The notes beneath the pieces are model-generated. The model was not told the DNA's origin. It searched no databases and was given only the letters and a program-made list of their open reading frames with translations. A stretch of DNA of 43,420 nucleotides from Micromonosporaceae bacterium (lineage in GTDB: Bacteria; Actinomycetota; Actinomycetes; Mycobacteriales; Micromonosporaceae): the NCBI GenBank assembly GCA_009377645.1, contig WHTQ01000034.1:1-43420 (forward strand), given 5' to 3'. Shown here in pieces: positions 15,744 through 22,618 of the stretch. The position numbers and the translations under genes are program-made. Each line of letters opens with the position of its first letter. Position 1 is the first letter of the stretch.

Positions 15744-16139
15744 TCAGTGGCGCCGGTGGTCGGGCTCCTCCGGCTCGTAGTGCACCGCCCGGAGCTCGTC
15801 CCGGTCGGTCAGTGCCCACCGCCGGCCGTTCTGGTCGGTGAACTCGATCTCGATCGAGGACGTCCGGGGGTCCACCACCTCGGCACTGATGATGTCGGCG
15901 CGCAGCTCGGAGTGCGCCCCGACGAACGGCTGCCGGGGCTTGGAGGAGCGGGCCGGGACCCGCCGGACCTCGCCGTCCGGGCCACGCACCACCACCGCGT
16001 ACGCGAGGTTGCGGATCGGGGCGTCCCCGTCGTTGCGGACGCTGACCTTTCCGCCCCTGGTCTTGGCGATCCCGCCGCCGACCGCGCCGACCCACGCCGG
16101 CACCGTGCCCCAGTCCACCTCAACATCATCAACCGTCAC
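15744..16139 (-). CDS. Conserved hypothetical protein, about 131 residues
   Basis: Function not recognised. The product is soluble and beta-rich by appearance (KVSVRNDGDAPIRNLAYAVV and SSIEIEFTDQNGRRWALTD look like paired strands) and ends in EPEEPDHRRH. The pattern could be a small immunoglobulin-like sandwich; this is only an impression. The start is uncertain: GTG at 16139 is used, and TTG at 16145 would add two residues; neither has a clear ribosome-binding site. It is convergent with osmC with 13 bases between stops. Confidence 0.6.
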   Translation of the reverse strand: MTVDDVEVDWGTVPAWVGAVGGGIAKTRGGKVSVRNDGDAPIRNLAYAVVVRGPDGEVRRVPARSSKPRQPFVGAHSELRADIISAEVVDPRTSSIEIEFTDQNGRRWALTDRDELRAVHYEPEEPDHRRH

Positions 16140-16176
16140 ATCCAAGATCGGAACGAGAGTGCGTACTTCCGGTGGC

Positions 16177-16238
16177 GTTGATCATGGAGTTGCGGCACGA
16201 CACGCCCGGCGACACGCCGACGGAAGTCCACGATCAAC
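16177..16238. repeat. Imperfect intergenic inverted repeat of 62 bp
   Basis: GTTGATCATGGA (16177-16188) pairs with TCCACGATCAAC (16227-16238) with one mismatch, and weaker pairing continues inward. The inner part also contains the direct repeat CGACACGCC. It sits between two minus-strand genes and could be a REP- or MITE-like palindromic unit, or a terminator for the SEC-C gene. Confidence 0.5.
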
Positions 16239-16257
16239 ACGATCGGGGGCGCCGGGG

Positions 16258-16830
16258 TCACCGCGGGGACAGCGGTTGGCAGCAGCCTTCGTAGCTGATC
16301 CCGGATCCGCACCAGCACGGGTCGCCGGGCTCCGGCGGCAGCTCCACCGCACCGACCTGGTCGGCCAGATGATGCCCGTACGCCTCGGCCATCCCGACCA
16401 GGTCGACGCTCACCGGGTCGGCGCCCTGGTCGGTCAGCCACTCCCCGAACCCCTCCGCCGTGCCGGTGACCATCGCCAGCGGCGGCAGGCCCCGCCGGAC
16501 CCAGCGGGTGAGCAGGGCTTGATACTGCCGGCGGTAGTCGTCCCAGCTCTCGGCCCCGATCGGCTCGAGCACCTCCGGCCAGCGCTGGTCGACCTGCTCA
16601 TACTCCTCCTGCGGCCACACCAGCAGCACCGGGTCGGAGTCGGACAGGGGCAGGTCGTCGTCGTCGGACTCGAACGGCTCGCCGTCCGGCAGCAGGTCGT
16701 CGAGCTCGTCCGGCTCCTCGGACTCGCCGTCAAGGTCGAACGGACCCTCCAGCTCGGCCAGCGGGTCGTCCGGCTCAACCACCTCAACCACTGAGTCGAG
16801 ATCCTCCTGGATAAGCGGTTCTGAGGACAC
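16258..16830 (-). CDS. SEC-C metal-binding motif protein with acidic N-terminus
   Basis: A 190-residue protein. The first 70 residues are extremely acidic (for example EPFESDDDDLPLSDSD), the middle is a helical domain (WDDYRRQYQALLTRWVRRGL), and the end has a SEC-C motif, CWCGSGISYEGCC, which binds one zinc ion and in SecA contacts SecB and ribosomes. The role of standalone SEC-C proteins is largely unknown. The GTG start at 16830 is 5 bases after TAACGT on the minus strand (16841-16836), with no Shine-Dalgarno, again fitting a leaderless transcript. Confidence 0.8.
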   Translation of the reverse strand: MSSEPLIQEDLDSVVEVVEPDDPLAELEGPFDLDGESEEPDELDDLLPDGEPFESDDDDLPLSDSDPVLLVWPQEEYEQVDQRWPEVLEPIGAESWDDYRRQYQALLTRWVRRGLPPLAMVTGTAEGFGEWLTDQGADPVSVDLVGMAEAYGHHLADQVGAVELPPEPGDPCWCGSGISYEGCCQPLSPR

Positions 16831-16835
16831 GGCTC

Positions 16836-16841
16836 ACGTTA
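16836..16841 (-). promoter_or_regulatory. -10 element of the SEC-C gene (leaderless)
   Basis: Minus-strand TAACGT lies 5 bases before the GTG start at 16830. No -35 is obvious. Confidence 0.4.
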
Positions 16842-16957
16842 CCGCGATCGGCGGGCGGCGTGACAGCGGGCGCCGGCCGGATCCGCGCCACCGCCGCCGG
16901 GTCACACCATGGCCGCCGGAGCGCGCTACCCTTCCGTGAGCAAGGCGGGGGGGTGCG

Positions 16958-18778
16958 ATGGCCGGCAGCGCAGCCCGGATCCAGCGGGCGGCGGAGACAC
17001 ACCGCCGGGCGGCCGCGATCGCCGCCGCGGCCGGTGCGGCGGTGGCGGGGTACGTGCCGCGACCGCGCTCGGCCACCGAGGAGCGGAGCATCCGGGAGCT
17101 CGCCGAACGGCTCCGGGTGGCGGCGGCGCAGCTGGCACCGGGCTGGCTGGGTGCCCGGCTGGACGCGGTGCCGGCCAGCACTCCGCTGCTGGCCGGCCCG
17201 CCACGAGACGGGCCGCCACGGGACGGGCCGCCGCTGGCCGCCCCGGTGATGGTGCGGATCGGCACCGCGTACCCGCTGGACGACGCGAGCTTCCCGGTGG
17301 TGGTGCCGCTCGGCCACGTCGCCTTCGACGGCGATGCCCGGGACGCCCGGGTGGCCGGTGCGCTCCGGGCCCTGCTGCTGCGCCTGCTCGCCTCGGCGCA
17401 CGCCGGGTCGGTGCTGGTGCGGGCGGTCGACCCGAGCGCCACCACCCCCGGGGCCACCGGCGCGGGCGGGGCGGTGCTGGCGCCGTTCGCGCCGCTGCGC
17501 GACGCCGGGATCATGTCCCCGCCGGTCACCGACCGGGACGGGTTGCGGGCGCTGCTGGGCGAGGCCGAGCAGCGGGTACGCGCCGGCCCAGGCGGCCGGA
17601 CCTGGCTGCTGGCGGTGGCGTCCTGGCCGCAGGCCACGGAGGCGGAGGACCTGGCCCGGTTCGCGGAGCTGGCCACGGCCGGCCCGGCCGCCGGGCTGCA
17701 CCTGCTGGTGGCCGGCTGGCCGCCGCCACCGCTGGCCGACTCCACCGCCGCCACCGGACCGCTGCCGCACGCCACCCAGGTCACGCTCCGCAACCCGTAC
17801 GCGCTGGTGGGGCACCCGCCGGGCGGCTCGTTCGCGGCACCGGTGCCGCCCGACCAGGTCCGCTCCGGTGCCCTGAACGCGGAGGTCTTCCTGGACCGGC
17901 CACCGGCGCCGGACCTGATCGCCCGGGTCTGCGGCGATCTCGCGGCCCGGGCCACCGAGGCGGCCCGGGTCACCCTCGGCGAGCTGCTCCCGGGTGGTCC
18001 GCTCTGGACGGAGCAGGCCGGTGACCAGCTCGCGGCGGTGGTCGGCCGGAGCGGGTCCGCCCCGGTCACGCTCCGGCTCGGCGGCGCCACCCCGCACTGG
18101 CTGATCGTGGGCCGGGCCGGCTCCGGCAAGACCACCATGCTGCAGGAGATCCTGTACGGGTTGTGCACCCGGTACGGGCCGGACCAGCTCGCCGTCTACC
18201 TGCTGGACCTCACCGGACGGGGCTCGTTCGCCGACTTCCTGCCGTCCACCACCGACCCGTCGAGCCTGCCGCACGCCAAGCTGGTGATGGCCGGGCCGGA
18301 CCGGCAGGACGGGCTGGTGGCGCTGCGAGCGCTGGCCGGGCAGCTGTCCCAGCGGGACCCGGCGACCGCCCGGCCGCCCCGGATCGCGTGCCTGGTCGAC
18401 GAGGTCGAGGCGGTCGACGGGTGGGGCGGCGAGGCGGCCGAGCTGCTGGGCACGCTGGCGCAGCAGGGTGGCCCGCTCGGCGTACACCTGATCCTGTCCG
18501 GTCGGGCGGTGCCACCGGCGGCGGTGGCCGCCCGGTGCCTGGTGCGGATCGCGCTGCCCGGCGGGTCGGACGCGCTCGACCCGGCCAACCAGGCGGCGGC
18601 GGCGCTGGCGCTCGGGACCGCGGTGGTCAACACCGCCGGCGGGCTGGGCGGCCCGCGCGGCGCGACCCGCGCGCACGAGCAGCTGGTGCACTTCCCGGAC
18701 CCGCGCCCGGAGCGGGCGGCACTGGCCGGGCTGCGGCACCGGCTTTGGCAGGGGCAGGCTGGGGGTGGTGTGGCGTGA
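16958..18778 (+). CDS. FtsK/HerA-like P-loop ATPase without membrane segments
   Basis: A 606-residue protein. Residues 1-60 are helical and Ala-rich (IQRAAETHRRAAAIAAAAGA). Residues about 95-330 form a domain of unknown role that resembles the region before the motor in FtsK/SpoIIIE-type proteins. The motor has Walker A in GRAGSGKTTMLQEIL (Lys391) and Walker B in IACLVDEVEAV (Asp481-Glu482). Strand YLLDLTGRGSFADFL matches the GSFADF-type region of FtsK ATPases. No transmembrane helix and no gamma DNA-reading domain is present, so it is not the divisome FtsK. TACCCT at 16927-16932 may be its -10. It overlaps the next gene in GTGA and probably works with it at the membrane; the substrate is unknown. 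Confidence 0.8.
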   Translation: MAGSAARIQRAAETHRRAAAIAAAAGAAVAGYVPRPRSATEERSIRELAERLRVAAAQLAPGWLGARLDAVPASTPLLAGPPRDGPPRDGPPLAAPVMVRIGTAYPLDDASFPVVVPLGHVAFDGDARDARVAGALRALLLRLLASAHAGSVLVRAVDPSATTPGATGAGGAVLAPFAPLRDAGIMSPPVTDRDGLRALLGEAEQRVRAGPGGRTWLLAVASWPQATEAEDLARFAELATAGPAAGLHLLVAGWPPPPLADSTAATGPLPHATQVTLRNPYALVGHPPGGSFAAPVPPDQVRSGALNAEVFLDRPPAPDLIARVCGDLAARATEAARVTLGELLPGGPLWTEQAGDQLAAVVGRSGSAPVTLRLGGATPHWLIVGRAGSGKTTMLQEILYGLCTRYGPDQLAVYLLDLTGRGSFADFLPSTTDPSSLPHAKLVMAGPDRQDGLVALRALAGQLSQRDPATARPPRIACLVDEVEAVDGWGGEAAELLGTLAQQGGPLGVHLILSGRAVPPAAVAARCLVRIALPGGSDALDPANQAAAALALGTAVVNTAGGLGGPRGATRAHEQLVHFPDPRPERAALAGLRHRLWQGQAGGGVA

Positions 18779-19314
18779 GCCGGCTGGACCTGGACCCGGA
18801 CCCGACTCCGACCGCCACCGCCTGGGAGGAGTACCTGGCCGCCGCGCAGTCGCTGGATGCGGTGCGCCGGGAGGCGGCGGCCGCGGCCGCCGCCGTGACC
18901 CGGGCCACCAGCTCCGCCCGGGCCGAGCTGGCCCAGCTGGCGGCGCGGCTGGAGCAGCAGCGCACGGAGCTGACCGGGGCGGCGGTCCGGGTCGGGATCC
19001 CCGCTCCGCAGCTGGTTCCCACCCCGGCCGAGGTGGCGGCCGCCGCGGTGCCGCCGGCCGCCGCGGTGCCGCCGGCCGCCGCTGCGCCGCCAGCCGCCGC
19101 TGCGCCGCCAGCCGATACTGTGCCGCCGGCCGCCATCGCGTCGGCGGCGGACCAGTGCCGGCAGCTGGTCGCGGCGACCGACCGTGAGCTGCACCGCGGC
19201 GGTTCCGGTCTGGGTGGGTGGACACCACCCCGGTGGCTGCTGGTCGCGGTGCCACTCGGGATCGCCGTCGGGCTGGCCTGCGCGGCGCTGCTTCTGCTGG
19301 TCGCCCTGCGCTGA
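18775..19314 (+). CDS. Coiled-coil protein with a C-terminal membrane anchor, partner of the FtsK-like ATPase
   Basis: A 179-residue protein starting at the GTG that overlaps the ATPase stop (GTGA). Residues 15-80 are a likely coiled coil (AAQSLDAVRREAAAAAAAV, then ARAELAQLAARLEQQRTEL). Residues 90-119 are five hexapeptide repeats of type AAVPPA. Residues 120-140 form a short helix with the only Cys, and the C-terminus is a single hydrophobic helix (WLLVAVPLGIAVGLACAALL) ending two residues after LVAL. There is no signal peptide, so the coiled coil should face the cytoplasm with the tail in the membrane. Family not recognised. Translational coupling suggests it anchors or regulates the ATPase. 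Confidence 0.78.
   Translation: MSRLDLDPDPTPTATAWEEYLAAAQSLDAVRREAAAAAAAVTRATSSARAELAQLAARLEQQRTELTGAAVRVGIPAPQLVPTPAEVAAAAVPPAAAVPPAAAAPPAAAAPPADTVPPAAIASAADQCRQLVAATDRELHRGGSGLGGWTPPRWLLVAVPLGIAVGLACAALLLLVALR
19042..19131 (+). repeat. Five tandem 18-bp coding repeats (AAVPPA-type)
   Basis: Units start at 19042, 19060, 19078, 19096 and 19114. Units 1 and 2 are identical (GCCGCGGTGCCGCCGGCC), units 3 and 4 are identical to each other, and unit 5 begins GATACT. In-frame expansion would lengthen the Pro/Ala linker by six residues at a time. Confidence 0.85.
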
Positions 19315-19322
19315 CCTACCCG

Positions 19323-20423
19323 CTACCTGCCGGGTGCGGGGGCCAGACCGGCGCAGTCGGCGGCCGCGTCCAGCCGCTGCCGCAGCCGGTCCCGGTCCGC
19401 GCCGTCGACCGGCACCGGCTGGCCGGTGCCGGAGACCATCCCGGGGCGGAAGTCCACATCGGCCATCCGACCGTCCCGGACGGTCAGCAGCAGCACCCCG
19501 GTGTCGGTGCTGTGCGAGTCGCCCCACCAGACGAAGTTGCCGAGGCCCCAGTGGACATAGGTACCGTCCAGCCAGCCGTCCGCCAGCAGCACGTGGGCGT
19601 GGGTCCCGAGCACGATGTCGGCGCCCGCCCCGGCCAGCAGCTCGGCGGCGTCGCGCATCTCGCCGGTCGGGCAGGAGTCGCCCTCCCGCCCCCAGTGCAG
19701 GTAGACGATCACCAGGTCGGCCGCCGCCCGGGCCCGGGCCACCGCGCCGGTCACCCGGTCGGTGTCGAACGCCATCGCGATCCCGGCCCGGGAGCCGGTC
19801 GCCTGCCAGCTCTCGGCCAGCTCGTGCACCTGCGAGAAGCCGAGCACCGCCAGCCGCACTCCGGCCACAGTGGTCAGATGCGGCGCGTACGCGGCGGTGG
19901 CGTCCCGCCCCGCCCCCACGTACGCCATCCCGGCGTCCCGGGCGGCCGCCAGCGTGTCCGCCAGCCCGACCTGCCCGTAGTCCAGCGCGTGGTTGTTGGC
20001 CAGCGAGACCAGGTCGACCCCGGCCGCCTGCAACGCCTGGTACGCGGTCGGTGGCGCACGGAAGTGATAGGTCTTCGGTTCCGGGGTGCCCCGGTCGGTC
20101 ACCGCGGTCTCCAGGTTGAGCATGGCGAAGTCGGCCGCCCGCAGCATCGGTGCGAACGGGCCGAGCGCGGTCTCCGGGTCGGCGAGCAGGTCCCGGGTGC
20201 GGTCGGTGAAGTGCACGTCCCCGGCGAACGCCAGCGTGAGCTCGGGCGGCGGGCCCGGCGTCGCCGTCGGTGCGGCGATGGCCGGTGCCGATGCCGATGC
20301 CGGGGTTCCCGGCTCGTGCCAGAGCGCCCGGTCCGGCGGATCGCCGCAGGCCGCGAGCACCAGCAGGCAGGTCGCGCCGAGCGACGCCGACGCCGGCACC
20401 GGCCACCCGCGAGCCGTCCGCAT
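19323..20423 (-). CDS. CapA-family (PGA_cap) metallophosphoesterase-like lipoprotein
   Basis: A 366-residue protein. The start MRTARGWPVPASASLGATCL leads to a lipobox LAAC with Cys26, so it should be an outer-surface lipoprotein. The CapA domain follows: LTLAFAGDVHFTDR with the metal-binding Asp and His, FAMLNLETAVTD, LANNHALDYG, VYLHWGREGDS, VLGTHAHVL and VHWGLGNFVW, all in family order. CapA was named for poly-gamma-glutamate capsule synthesis, but no capB or capC partner lies nearby, so a capsule role is not supported. The ATG at 20423 is preferred over an upstream start because it produces the lipoprotein signal. Confidence 0.87.
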   Translation of the reverse strand: MRTARGWPVPASASLGATCLLVLAACGDPPDRALWHEPGTPASASAPAIAAPTATPGPPPELTLAFAGDVHFTDRTRDLLADPETALGPFAPMLRAADFAMLNLETAVTDRGTPEPKTYHFRAPPTAYQALQAAGVDLVSLANNHALDYGQVGLADTLAAARDAGMAYVGAGRDATAAYAPHLTTVAGVRLAVLGFSQVHELAESWQATGSRAGIAMAFDTDRVTGAVARARAAADLVIVYLHWGREGDSCPTGEMRDAAELLAGAGADIVLGTHAHVLLADGWLDGTYVHWGLGNFVWWGDSHSTDTGVLLLTVRDGRMADVDFRPGMVSGTGQPVPVDGADRDRLRQRLDAAADCAGLAPAPGR

Positions 20424-20433
20424 GTTCGCCCGG

Positions 20434-21294
20434 TCAGAGCACCACGTCGGCCAGCCGGTCGACCTGGTCGGGTGAGGACGTGGTGGCGTCGAGGTAGAGC
20501 TCGGTGCAGCCGACATCCGTGAAGGCGGCGACCGAGTCCCGGATCGCCGCCGGCGAGCGCAGCGCTCCCTCGGCGATCTGCTCCCCGTACGGCCCCAGGA
20601 AGGCGTAGTAGTCGTTCAGGTAGGCGCGGGAGTCGGCGGCCGCGTCGTCGCCGAGCGCGAAGTAGGCCAGCGCCGCCAGCCGCGGCTCGCCGGCGCGGCC
20701 GGCCTGCTCCCACGCCACCCGGACCTGCTGCATGAACGGGCCGGCCATCGCCGGCGGGATCCCGCCGGCGGTCCAACCGGCGCCCCACTCCACCGTCCGG
20801 CGGACCGCGGCGTCGCTGCCGCCGCCGATCAGCACCGGCACCCGGTCGCCGTTGGTGGGCGGCGGGCAGATCGGCTTGCCGTCGCCGAACAGCTCCCCCC
20901 GCCAGGCCCGGTGCAGGTACCCGAGGGCCTCGTCCATCTCCCGCCCGCGGCGCTGCATGTCCCGGCCGACCACGGCGAAGTCGTCGGCCCGCCCGCCCGG
21001 CGCCACCCCGAGCGTGAACCTGCCCCCGGAGAGCTGGTCGATGCTGGCGGCGCTCTTGGCCAGCAGCGGCGGCGGGTACAGCGGAGCCAGCAGGACGTTC
21101 GACAGCAGCTGGATCCGGCTGGTCGCCCCGGCCACCGCGGCCAGCGTGGCCAGCGTGTCATGGTTCGGGTAGGCGACCCGGTCGATGGTCGCGACGCCGT
21201 GGAAGCCGCGCTGCTCGGCCCGCCGGGCGAACTCCAGGATCGCCGGTCCGCGGGTGCCCGGGACCGGATTCGGCAGCCCTACCCCGATCTTCAT
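20434..21294 (-). CDS. LLM-class (luciferase-like) F420- or flavin-dependent oxidoreductase
   Basis: A 286-residue TIM-barrel protein. MKIGVGLPNPVPGTRGPAIL opens the fold, RAEQRGFHGVATIDRVAYPN and SIDQLSGGRFTLGVAPGGRA carry the cofactor-binding elements, and VPVLIGGGSDAAVRRTVEWG forms the C-terminal phosphate-binding region. Actinobacterial members with this layout commonly use F420, but FMN cannot be excluded and the substrate is unknown. GGAGGTGTCAG precedes the ATG. It lies 10 bases upstream of the CapA-like gene and is likely cotranscribed with it. Confidence 0.87.
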   Translation of the reverse strand: MKIGVGLPNPVPGTRGPAILEFARRAEQRGFHGVATIDRVAYPNHDTLATLAAVAGATSRIQLLSNVLLAPLYPPPLLAKSAASIDQLSGGRFTLGVAPGGRADDFAVVGRDMQRRGREMDEALGYLHRAWRGELFGDGKPICPPPTNGDRVPVLIGGGSDAAVRRTVEWGAGWTAGGIPPAMAGPFMQQVRVAWEQAGRAGEPRLAALAYFALGDDAAADSRAYLNDYYAFLGPYGEQIAEGALRSPAAIRDSVAAFTDVGCTELYLDATTSSPDQVDRLADVVL

Positions 21295-21363
21295 CTGACA
21301 CCTCCGCTCCGTTCGATCTGTGCCCGCTCCACCCTATCGCCGGGCCGGGAGGACAGACCTCGG

Positions 21364-21684
21364 TTACGGCCAGCGGAGCTGGAGCAGGTCGTCGGTCGCG
21401 GCCACCAGCTCCACCACGGTGGCCTCACCGCCGACCGGGAACAGGCGCAGCCGGGCCGGACCCGCCCCGGTCCACCGGCCCGGGGCGGACCGGACCGGCG
21501 CGTCGACCGGCCCCGCGGTCCACTCCAGCAGGGTGCCGTCCGCTCGCAGCTCGATCCCGTCCCGGCCGCGGGCCGGCGGCAGCGGGTATCCGGACGGCCG
21601 GTACACCCGCGGGCCACCGGCTTCCTCCTCCTCCCGGGCGCGGACCCAGCGGCGGAACAGCGCGGGGGGCAGCGGCTCAGCCAT
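21364..21684 (-). CDS. Small conserved hypothetical protein (106 residues)
   Basis: Not recognised. It begins [20 protein letters not shown] and ends in alternating strands ([20 protein letters not shown], then DDLLQLRWP). No signal peptide, membrane segment or Cys. Its start lies inside the end of the upstream M43-type protease gene (8-base overlap), so the two are coupled and may act together. The small beta fold after an acidic helix might be a protease-associated or inhibitor-like protein, but nothing in the sequence proves it. Confidence 0.65.
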   Translation of the reverse strand: MAEPLPPALFRRWVRAREEEEAGGPRVYRPSGYPLPPARGRDGIELRADGTLLEWTAGPVDAPVRSAPGRWTGAGPARLRLFPVGGEATVVELVAATDDLLQLRWP

Positions 21685-22606
21685 CCGGCGTTACCCCCGC
21701 CATCGACAGCAGGCTGGCCCGCGGCCCGGCCAGGGTGGCGTCGATCCGGGCCAGCTGGCCGGTGGTGAACATCATCATGCAGGCGTCGTCGGTGTAGTCC
21801 AGGTAGTTCACGAACATGTCCCCGTCCGGGCCGTTCTCGCAGCTCACCGACGGGAACGTCGGGCAGCCCAGATTCGGCCCGGCCTGGTTGGGAGTGTCGG
21901 CGACGAAGTCGGACCCGTGGCAGCCGTCCCCGTCGTCGCCCCAGATGTGGCGCAGGTTGAGCCAGTGCCCGACCTCGTGGGTGGTGGTGCGGCCCCGGTC
22001 GAACGGCGCGGTGGCGGTGCCGGTGGTGCCGAAGCCGCGATGCAGGACCACCACCCCGTCGGTGGCCGGCGGGCCACCCGGAAACTGGGCGTAGCCGAGC
22101 AGCCCGCCGGCCAGCTCGCACACCCAGATGTTGAGGTAGCGGTCGGCCGGCCACGGGTCGGACCCGCCGGTGGCGGCGGACTTGACCGCGTCGTCGGAGT
22201 CGAAGGCGGGGACCGCGGTCCGGGCCCGGACGATCCCGGTGGTCGGCTCCCCGGCCGGGTCGACCGTGGCGAGCGCGAACTCCAGCCGGGCGTCGGCCAC
22301 CAGCGGCCGCCACACCTCCGGCACCCGGTCGAGGTCCGGGTTGGTGGCTCGGAAGTCCGGGTTCAGGACCGCCAGCTGGCTGTGCACCTGCGCGTCGGAG
22401 ATGTTCTGCGATCCGGTCTGCCACACCACGTGCACCACGACCGGGATCGGCACGACCGCCTGCCGAGCCGGCACGCGCCGCCAGTAGGTGAAGTTCTCGA
22501 TGTCGGCGCAGGCGTCCGGATAGCCGGGATCGGTGTCTAGCAGCCGCCGGTGCACCAGCATCGTGCCGCACCGGCGGGGCCAGGTTGTATCGATGGGGGT
22601 AGTCAC
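21677..22606 (-). CDS. M43-type (pappalysin-like) zinc metalloprotease lacking a signal peptide
   Basis: A 309-residue metzincin. The zinc site [11 protein letters not shown] has His210, Glu211, His214 and His220, and the Met-turn is [15 protein letters not shown]. The fold segments [28 protein letters not shown] and [11 protein letters not shown] are those of the M43 family. Typical members are secreted, but here the N-terminus ([20 protein letters not shown]) has no hydrophobic core. The GTG start at 22606 lies 6 bases after minus-strand TAGGCT, so an upstream signal peptide is unlikely to have been missed. Cys residues suitable for disulfides remain. It may leave by a non-Sec route or act in the cytoplasm. 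Confidence 0.85.
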   Translation of the reverse strand: MTTPIDTTWPRRCGTMLVHRRLLDTDPGYPDACADIENFTYWRRVPARQAVVPIPVVVHVVWQTGSQNISDAQVHSQLAVLNPDFRATNPDLDRVPEVWRPLVADARLEFALATVDPAGEPTTGIVRARTAVPAFDSDDAVKSAATGGSDPWPADRYLNIWVCELAGGLLGYAQFPGGPPATDGVVVLHRGFGTTGTATAPFDRGRTTTHEVGHWLNLRHIWGDDGDGCHGSDFVADTPNQAGPNLGCPTFPSVSCENGPDGDMFVNYLDYTDDACMMMFTTGQLARIDATLAGPRASLLSMAGVTPDG

Positions 22607-22612
22607 CGACCG

Positions 22613-22618
22613 AGCCTA
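22613..22618 (-). promoter_or_regulatory. -10 element of the M43 protease gene (leaderless)
   Basis: Minus-strand TAGGCT lies 6 bases before the GTG at 22606. It overlaps the last codons of the upstream flavoprotein gene (stop at 22616). Confidence 0.5.

Noticed and set aside
16784-19255. An 823-codon minus-strand frame opposite the FtsK-like ATPase
   Set aside because: Low-complexity composition and no motif; the plus-strand ATPase has Walker motifs and proper operon overlap.
19323-20423. A capsule (poly-gamma-glutamate) biosynthesis locus
   Set aside because: Only a CapA-like protein is present; neighbours are an oxidoreductase and an ATPase pair, with no CapB or CapC.
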